Assembly (NCBI GenBank): GCA_035293765.1
Contig: DATGMF010000097.1
Location: 1-64,000, forward strand
DNA length: 64,000 nt
Reading direction: 5' to 3'
Source of the DNA: DASRHT01 sp035293765
GTDB taxonomy: Bacteria; Chloroflexota; Ktedonobacteria; Ktedonobacterales; Ktedonobacteraceae
The position numbers were made by a program, and so were the translations under genes. Under the pieces are notes generated by a model. That model ran no database searches. It worked only from the letters and a program-made list of their open reading frames with translations, and was not told where the DNA came from. Shown here one piece after another: positions 58,805 to 64,000 of this stretch (positions are counted from its first letter, which is position 1; every line of letters begins with the position of its first letter).

Positions 58805-59662
58805 ATGCCTATTCCTACACAGCCAAAGGCTTCTTTACGGCCAAAGGTTGTCTCACGGTCAAAGGTTTCCCTTACCGCTCAACGTCAAAGGGTTGTCTCT
58901 ACATCCCACCATCCGCGTCGCATTGTGTTAGCAAATAAGCCAAAAGAGGTTTTTCGGCGTCGTGATGCCCCCAATCCACAGCTTGTCTACAATGGTGGCC
59001 AGTTAATCGAGAACGTCCATGTCATAACTGTGTATTGGGGTAATGCCTGGAATGACCCGCTGCTCAATCAACACTGCGATAAGCTAGAGAGTTTCTTTAG
59101 CTATATTGTCACCAGCTCGCTCATCGACCAATTGGGAGAGTATAGCATCAATAGGTATACCATCGGGCATGGTACCCATGACACGGCCAATGACAGCTTT
59201 ATCATTACAGATTCTGACCCTGGTCCTACGGTTGCTGATACGGACATTCAACTGATGCTCCAGGCTGAAATTCAGGCCGGAAATCTGCCGCCATTCGATA
59301 CAAACACACTCTATTTCGTGTTCACACCACCTAACACCGTCGTCGAGATGGGTGGCGGCGCATCTTGTTCGTCATTCTGCGGCTATCACGATAACATTAA
59401 CAGTCAGATATTTTATGCGGTTTTGCCATTTCCCGACTGTAATGCATGTGTTGGAGATCTTGGCGATCCGTTTGATGCATCTACTGTCGTCGCTTCACAT
59501 GAATTATGTGAGGCCATTACCGATCCTGTGCCGGGGTCCGGTTGGTACGATACCAACTATGGAGAGATCGGTGATATATGTGAAGCAGAGGGGAATGTGA
59601 AGCAAGTAGGCAACTACGTTGTTCAACTTGAATGGTCAAACCAGCAAAACAACTGCGTTTGA
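58805..59662 (+). CDS. EXORDIUM/PHI-1-like HExxE protein
   Basis: A 285-residue protein with a basic N-terminal ~60 residues and no clear signal peptide. From residue ~63 it shows VHVITVYWGNAW, later CSSFCGYHD, ASHELCEAITDPVPGSGWYD and GEIGDICE, ending VVQLEWSNQQNNC. The ASHELxE...WYD...GEIGDxCE order matches the plant EXORDIUM/phosphate-induced PHI-1 family, whose HExxE helix looks like a metallopeptidase site. Six cysteines suggest a secreted or surface protein. GAGGAGG lies before the ATG. Exact activity unproven. Confidence 0.75.
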   Translation: MPIPTQPKASLRPKVVSRSKVSLTAQRQRVVSTSHHPRRIVLANKPKEVFRRRDAPNPQLVYNGGQLIENVHVITVYWGNAWNDPLLNQHCDKLESFFSYIVTSSLIDQLGEYSINRYTIGHGTHDTANDSFIITDSDPGPTVADTDIQLMLQAEIQAGNLPPFDTNTLYFVFTPPNTVVEMGGGASCSSFCGYHDNINSQIFYAVLPFPDCNACVGDLGDPFDASTVVASHELCEAITDPVPGSGWYDTNYGEIGDICEAEGNVKQVGNYVVQLEWSNQQNNCV

Positions 59663-59896
59663 TTGGTAACGGCCTCCCTGATTCCTTTCTGGCAAAAAAG
59701 AGTATCCTTGTCGGTAGGATAAGAGTGCGCAATCAATAGCGTTCTCTTACCCTACCGGTTTCGGGATGACTCATGTCTCCCGCCGCTCGCACCAGTATGT
59801 TCCCTCCAGAAGGACATTCCTTTTATGTGCATTTTGTAGGGATGAGCCCCAAAAAACAGAGTGGACACACCGTTTGGTGCATCCACTCCCTTATTG

Positions 59897-60637
59897 TCAC
59901 CAGCGGAGATGTTCTTTTAAACTGGTATAGCGAGGGTTACCAATCACAAGATGGTCAAGCAGCTCAATATCAAGCAATTTGGCCGCCTCTACAAGCTGGC
60001 GAGTTATCTCCACATCCTCTGGAGAGGGGGTCGGATCGCCCGATGGGTGGTTATGGCAGACGATGACATGCGGACAATTACGCACAATCGCAGGGCGCAG
60101 TACCTCAGCAATGCGTAAAACGGAACTATTGACCGTACCCTTGTAGCGTTTGATGCGCTCTACTACCTGATTTTTCGTGTCAAGCAATAGGATATGCATT
60201 TCTTCATGATCCAAATACATCAATTCCAGACGCACCAGGTTCGCCGCATCGTCGGCTGAGCGCACCTGGTACTTTTTCTCCGGTTGCAGCATGCTCAGCC
60301 GCTTCCCTATCTCCAGAGCGGCCTTGAGCTGGCACGACTTAGCAGCGCCCAGGCCATACTCGTTGCATAGCTCATGGAAGTCCGCGCTCATCAATCCCGC
60401 CAATCCTCCATACTTTACCAGCAGCTTGTTTGATAGCTCCATCACATTATCGCGCGCCGTTCCGGTACGCAGAATGATGGCGATCAGATCGCCCGTTGAG
60501 AGCGTCTCGGCCCCATTTTTTTGCAAACGCTCGCGGGGCCGGTCATCGGCAGGGACATCATGAACGGTTGCATGATAAGTGACCTTCGTCGGTGTAAGAT
60601 CGTCAACAGTTGAAGTAGTAATATGAGCATCGAGCAT
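59897..60637 (-). CDS. radC: RadC-like JAMM/MPN protein
   Basis: A 246-residue protein: N-terminal helix-hairpin-helix-like region (LSTGDLIAIILRTG, GLGAAKSCQLKAALEIG) and C-terminal MPN domain with the JAMM metal motif HNHPSGDPTPSPED. RadC proteins are linked to mobile DNA, repair or transformation, although the repair role of the E. coli protein was withdrawn. The ATG at 60637 (AGAGG upstream) is preferred to 60673. A shortened duplicate lies 1.3 kb downstream (58556-58645). Two direct copies of the 3' end enclose the EXO-like gene. Confidence 0.93.
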   Translation of the reverse strand: MLDAHITTSTVDDLTPTKVTYHATVHDVPADDRPRERLQKNGAETLSTGDLIAIILRTGTARDNVMELSNKLLVKYGGLAGLMSADFHELCNEYGLGAAKSCQLKAALEIGKRLSMLQPEKKYQVRSADDAANLVRLELMYLDHEEMHILLLDTKNQVVERIKRYKGTVNSSVLRIAEVLRPAIVRNCPHVIVCHNHPSGDPTPSPEDVEITRQLVEAAKLLDIELLDHLVIGNPRYTSLKEHLRW

Positions 60638-61017
60638 AAAGTTGTTCCTCTCCCTTTCCACATAAAATGGCATGACAGGTGGTGATCAGTGATCACATTG
60701 AATTATATAAAAATGGGCATGAAAAGCAATAGGCAAAATAAGAAACAAAAATCAACAAAAATAATGCTATTTTTAGCACATTTTGGTGAGTAATTTCCAT
60801 GCGCCCTGCGTTGTATGATACTATTTAACTTCGAAAGTGTTATAAACGTGTCACAAAGAAACCGGATTAAACAAGAAAAGCATTGTTGACATATAGAAAA
60901 GGGAGGTCCCAACGAAAAATGTAATAGCAACTTCAGACAACCTTATGACTACTCATGAGGTTGTAATATCTTTTTTATCATTATTTCGAGATATGTATTG
61001 CCTTTGTCAGGAGTATT

Positions 61018-62424
61018 ATGTTAGCAATAAAGCCTTCTTCTCAAGGAAAAGCGTTGAGTACAGCGGATAAAAATAATGGACAGAAAAAAGCAATCGCGGT
61101 GCTTGATGGCGTGCGAGCCGTTGCCTGCTTTACCGTCGTCGCCTATCATATTAATCTTATCACTAGCAGTTTCCATGACTGGCAGCCGCTGGCGCTAGGC
61201 GTCCTCATTCCAGGTATAGTGAGAATGGGAGCGGCTGGCGTGACGCTTTTCTTTGTGCTTTCGGGCTTTCTGCTCTTCATGCCCTATGCAAAGGCGCTTT
61301 TATTCGGCAACCAGTGGCCCTCGCTGCGCCAGTTCTACTTGCGCCGCAGCCTGCGTATTCTCCCCGGTTACTATCTCTCACTGGGCTTGATCATTTTGTG
61401 GATGCATCAGGAATATTTGCAGCCGGAACACTGGAAAGAGTTGGGACTTTTTTTGACGCTCACGATGGATTCTAGCCCTCTGACCTTTCAGAAACTGAAC
61501 GGACCGTTCTGGACACTGGCAGTCGAATGGCAATATTATCTGCTTTTGCCATTCCTGGCAATAGGTTTTGGCTGGCTCGTAAATAAGCTGGGAGGAAAAT
61601 CTCTTCAACGTCGCTGGTGGACGCTGATCGGATGCCTGGCTTTCATGGCTTGCTGGGGCGTCTCCTCTCGCTACTGGGGACCTTTTTTTTCATCCTATAC
61701 TCCGCACCACTTCCCCCCGATAATCCTTAAAGGAGCCATATTCTTCCTCTATGGAACGAGCGGGAAGTACCTGGAAGACTTCGCCGTTGGGATGCTAATC
61801 AGCTCCTGCTACATCTTCTCACAACAGATCGCGGCAGAACACCCGTTAAACCGGCTCAAAGAGAACTTACACCGTTATAGCTCATGGCTGTGGGGAACAG
61901 GCATTTTGACATTGCTTTTTATGGCTTGCTGGACCGGAAATTACTGGTACCCGCATATCATACCGCTTTTTGATAGCCTCTCTCCCTCCTACAACCAGTA
62001 TAATGAGATTGGTCCGGCGGTCGGCTACGGATTGTGCGTCCTGGCGCTGCTTTTTGGCTCTGCCAATCTCAGGCAACCACTTGAGTGGCTGCCTGTTCGC
62101 TGGCTGGGGCACATCTCCTACAGCCTCTATATGTGGCATCTGCCGATCCTGATCTCCTTCATCGCTTATGCCCAGTCCTATGTAAACAGTGTGAGGCACC
62201 TGTGGGTATACAGCCTTTACTGGGTCTGTGTAATTATCATCATTATCCCATTCTCGTACGTTTTCTATCTCTTGATCGAGCAACCGTGGATACGGCTTGG
62301 CAATAAGATAATCGGGCAAAAGCGACGCATCGTGTCGGAGAAACCGGCCCCTGCAAAAGACAAGCGGGAACGTTCACAAAAGCCTGACCGTGAGCGCGAG
62401 AAACAGGTCGTTGGGAAATTATAG
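61018..62424 (+). CDS. Acyltransferase 3 family membrane protein
   Basis: A 468-residue integral membrane O-acyltransferase (OafA/YrhL type) with ten or so transmembrane helices. Motifs: LDGVRAVACFTVVAYHINL with the catalytic-type His (~residue 46), LFFVLSGFLLF, RRSLRILPGYYLSL and GPFWTLAVEWQYYLLLPF. Such enzymes acylate surface sugars, peptidoglycan or antibiotics. The C-terminal ~45 residues are strongly basic (KPAPAKDKRERSQKPDRERE). CAGGAG precedes the ATG. The AT-rich 60638-61017 upstream interval has no gene; TTGACA occurs at about 60886. Confidence 0.9.
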   Translation: MLAIKPSSQGKALSTADKNNGQKKAIAVLDGVRAVACFTVVAYHINLITSSFHDWQPLALGVLIPGIVRMGAAGVTLFFVLSGFLLFMPYAKALLFGNQWPSLRQFYLRRSLRILPGYYLSLGLIILWMHQEYLQPEHWKELGLFLTLTMDSSPLTFQKLNGPFWTLAVEWQYYLLLPFLAIGFGWLVNKLGGKSLQRRWWTLIGCLAFMACWGVSSRYWGPFFSSYTPHHFPPIILKGAIFFLYGTSGKYLEDFAVGMLISSCYIFSQQIAAEHPLNRLKENLHRYSSWLWGTGILTLLFMACWTGNYWYPHIIPLFDSLSPSYNQYNEIGPAVGYGLCVLALLFGSANLRQPLEWLPVRWLGHISYSLYMWHLPILISFIAYAQSYVNSVRHLWVYSLYWVCVIIIIIPFSYVFYLLIEQPWIRLGNKIIGQKRRIVSEKPAPAKDKRERSQKPDREREKQVVGKL

Positions 62425-62580
62425 GAATAAAACAGGGCTTGACAAGGCTAAAATATTGTCACCACATTGATGACAATGATGGTGAACTGGGGTCGCTACG
62501 CGGAGTTGTTCACCTACCAGGAAGATAGAGGCATTTTCCGTCTCGAAGAAACTGAACCCGCTACAACAGCCTGAAACGGG

Positions 62581-62611
62581 GAGTCAGGGCCTCTCTATCC
62601 AGCCCTGACTC
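62581..62611. terminator. Bidirectional terminator between acyltransferase and cysS
   Basis: GAGTCAGGGC (62581-62590) and GCCCTGACTC (62602-62611) form a perfect 10-bp stem followed by TTTAAT on the plus strand. Confidence 0.75.
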
Positions 62612-62635
62612 TTTAATCATTGTACAAGCCTGCAA

Positions 62636-63820
62636 TTACACGCACAATCCTAGCACGGTGGTCAGGCGCAAAATCTCTGCTCCTGTATCCAGATCGTGGT
62701 TCTCTACCACAGCTTCCGCCGCTTTGCGCAGCAACAGGAGCGCCTCAGGCGTATTGAGATCGGTTTCCATCGCGGCCTTGAAGCGGCTCCGCAGCGTCGT
62801 ATTCTCACCGACGAGCTCGCGCCCAACCAGGGAACGCACATGCTGGAACAGCTCAACAGTCTCGGTTGCCACTTGCAGATCATCGGGGAAACACTCCCAG
62901 GGATAGCGGTACTGGTGGTTCTGCAATACTACACGAATGGCATCGGGGGTGTACGTTTTTAACAAATCGCTGACGAGCGTGAGGTTGCCGAGCGACTTGC
63001 TCATCTTGACGCCATCCTGATGCACCATGCCGGTATGCACCCAGAAGCGGGAGAACGGAATCTTGCCAGTGTAACGCTCGGATTGGGCAATTTCACAGGT
63101 GTGGTGCGGGAACGTTAGATCTTCGCCACCGCCATGAATATCCAACTGCGGCCCCAGATAGTGCATCGACATGGCGCTACACTCGATATGCCAGCCAGGC
63201 CGACCTGGACCCCAGGGACTCTCCCACGCCGGCTCGCCGGGCGCCTGCGCCTGCCAGAGCACAAAATCGAGCGGATCTTTCTTGCGTGGATCATCGGGGT
63301 AATTCCCGCGCTCGTTGGCAACCTCCAGCATTGCCTTATAATCGTTCAGCCCGACCGCGCGTCCCAGCATGCCAAAATCAGGATCACTTTTCACGCTATA
63401 GAAGACACAGCCCTGACTGACGTACGCGTAGCCCTTGTCAATTAAGCCCTTCACAATCTCGATAATACCCGCAATCTCGTCGGTGGCGCGCGCGTAGACA
63501 TCGGGACGGCGCACATTAAGCGCATCCATATCGCGCAAAAAGCGTTCGGTCTCTCGTCTCCCCAGCTCATCCCAGCCTATGCCCAGCTCGCGGGCCTTAC
63601 GTAAAATATCATCATCGATATCGGTCACATTCTGAACGTACCGGACCTTATAGCCGCAATACTCCAGATAGCGGATCAGCGTATCGAACGAGACATAGGT
63701 GAAGGCGTGGCCCAGGTGGGTCGTATCATACGGAGTCACGCCGCAGACATAGATCCGCACAGTGTTATCGATAGGCGTAAATGTTTCTAACGACTGGGTG
63801 AGGGTATTAAACAGCTTCAT
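62636..63820 (-). CDS. cysS: Short cysteinyl-tRNA synthetase / MshC-like cysteine ligase
   Basis: A 394-residue class I synthetase fold that activates cysteine with ATP. HIGH-like THLGHA (residues 34-39), KMSKS (272-276), and zinc ligands Cys26, Cys214, His239 and Glu243 are intact. It is ~65 residues shorter than typical CysRS, lacking most of the C-terminal anticodon region, and the GVTPYDTTHLGHA start and GPGRPGWHIECSA segment closely resemble MshC, the cysteine:GlcN-inositol ligase of mycothiol synthesis. It may be the cell's CysRS or an MshC-like enzyme; both are open. Its leader is a dispersed repeat copy. AGGAGAAGAG precedes the ATG. Confidence 0.85.
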   Translation of the reverse strand: MKLFNTLTQSLETFTPIDNTVRIYVCGVTPYDTTHLGHAFTYVSFDTLIRYLEYCGYKVRYVQNVTDIDDDILRKARELGIGWDELGRRETERFLRDMDALNVRRPDVYARATDEIAGIIEIVKGLIDKGYAYVSQGCVFYSVKSDPDFGMLGRAVGLNDYKAMLEVANERGNYPDDPRKKDPLDFVLWQAQAPGEPAWESPWGPGRPGWHIECSAMSMHYLGPQLDIHGGGEDLTFPHHTCEIAQSERYTGKIPFSRFWVHTGMVHQDGVKMSKSLGNLTLVSDLLKTYTPDAIRVVLQNHQYRYPWECFPDDLQVATETVELFQHVRSLVGRELVGENTTLRSRFKAAMETDLNTPEALLLLRKAAEAVVENHDLDTGAEILRLTTVLGLCV

Positions 63821-63830
63821 TCTCTTCTCC

Positions 63831-63894
63831 TAAGCACATTTGCGCTTGACGTCTTCGGGTGTGATGCGTATACTCTTCCTCACGGCAAGGGAGG
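63831..63894 (+). repeat. Promoter-bearing dispersed repeat, copy B
   Basis: Shares CTTGACGTCTTCGGGTGTGA with copy A at 2596 except for one base, then TATACT and CAAGGGAGG. Plus-strand promoter: TTGACG (63846-63851), 17 bases, TATACT (63869-63874). It lies between cysS and the tatD-like gene and would transcribe antisense to the latter. Read on the minus strand it ends at the cysS AGGAG site. Confidence 0.8.
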
Positions 63895-64000
63895 TTGTGG
63901 GAGCCTGTGGCTATCCTGACCCGTTTGAGGGTATTGAAAAAACAGACGAGCAGCGTTTGCAGAAGTAATCCGGGCAATCTCAGCCAGGGTCATCCCGCGA
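63880..64000 (-). CDS. TatD-family hydrolase, C-terminal fragment at window edge
   Basis: The minus strand from the right edge reads RGMTLAEIARITSANAARLF followed by a ~20-residue tail and a TGA at 63882-63880. The segment matches the conserved C-terminal helix of TatD-type metal-dependent DNases (EEIARIT-x-NA-x-RLF). The catalytic part lies outside the window. It precedes cysS by 60 bases, and the two are likely in one operon. The tail after the usual end of the family is not conserved. Confidence 0.6.
   Translation of the reverse strand, partial: RGMTLAEIARITSANAARLFFQYPQTGQDSHRLPQPPLP

Noticed and set aside
1..64000. tRNA, rRNA or known riboswitches
   Set aside because: No convincing T-arm/acceptor pairing, rRNA motif or recognised riboswitch consensus was seen by eye; a covariance-model scan would be decisive.

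Overview
The window looks like chromosomal DNA from a Chloroflexota bacterium, most likely class Ktedonobacteria. This is inference from gene content: a dnaN-recF pair without dnaA, MoxR/DUF58/DUF4129 membrane proteins, a zinc-ribbon Ser/Thr kinase with a WD40 propeller, orphan receiver-only regulators, translin, a short MshC-like CysS, KGG-repeat and TIR-TPR proteins, several unrelated solo TnpB genes and many small dispersed repeats. Base composition is moderately GC-rich, except for a clearly AT-rich stretch at about 36,650-39,330. No rRNA or tRNA was recognised.

Layout. 1-8,100: a TnpB cut by the window edge, dnaN, recF, a DUF4129 membrane protein, sodA, a receiver-only regulator and an ArsR-type repressor. 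8,100-19,450: a HerA operon, a MoxR-DUF58 pair flanked by anchored extracellular proteins, a tetrapyrrole methylase-MazG fusion and an MFS exporter. 19,450-21,300: an AAA ATPase plus TOPRIM-like DUF3226 pair resembling split OLD/PARIS-type defence modules; the second gene seems to have lost its native 3' end. 21,400-31,200: hydrolase, MGDG-synthase-type glycosyltransferase, acyl-CoA dehydrogenase, kinase-WD40, a second TnpB with two small genes, then a response regulator translationally coupled to plsX.

31,300-39,620 is the main accessory region: a KGG stress protein, a third TnpB of the type lacking a zinc finger and the usual RuvC-II glutamate, a minus-strand run of small unknown genes ending in a baseplate-J-like anchored protein, and the AT-rich block with a small HTH gene, a GIY-YIG nuclease fused to a second copy of that HTH domain, and a TIR-TPR protein. 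39,620-47,400: an operon of a DUF155aa-size unknown gene, polX, rplY and a glycosyltransferase, split chromate transporter genes, a SUI1/YciH factor, and a nucleotidyltransferase pair resembling a toxin-antitoxin. 47,400-49,350: a repeat-rich stretch with a small four-repeat CRISPR array that has no cas genes nearby. 49,350-64,000: translin, MenA-type UbiA prenyltransferase, small unknown genes, Hsp20-Lon operon, an EXORDIUM-like HExxE protein between a radC fragment and intact radC, acyltransferase 3, and cysS downstream of a tatD-like gene cut by the right edge.

Small repeats recur across the window: an approximately 60-bp element carrying a near-consensus promoter (about 2,590, 45,780, 63,840 and partly 51,855), GTAGGGGC-bounded palindromic elements, a 26-nt hairpin repeat, and at least two MITE-like inverted-repeat elements. 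The candidates best worth a second look are the HTH/GIY-YIG-HTH/TIR-TPR island, the AAA-DUF3226 pair, the 33-36.5 kb small-protein operon, the TnpB with an altered active site and the promoter-bearing repeat.
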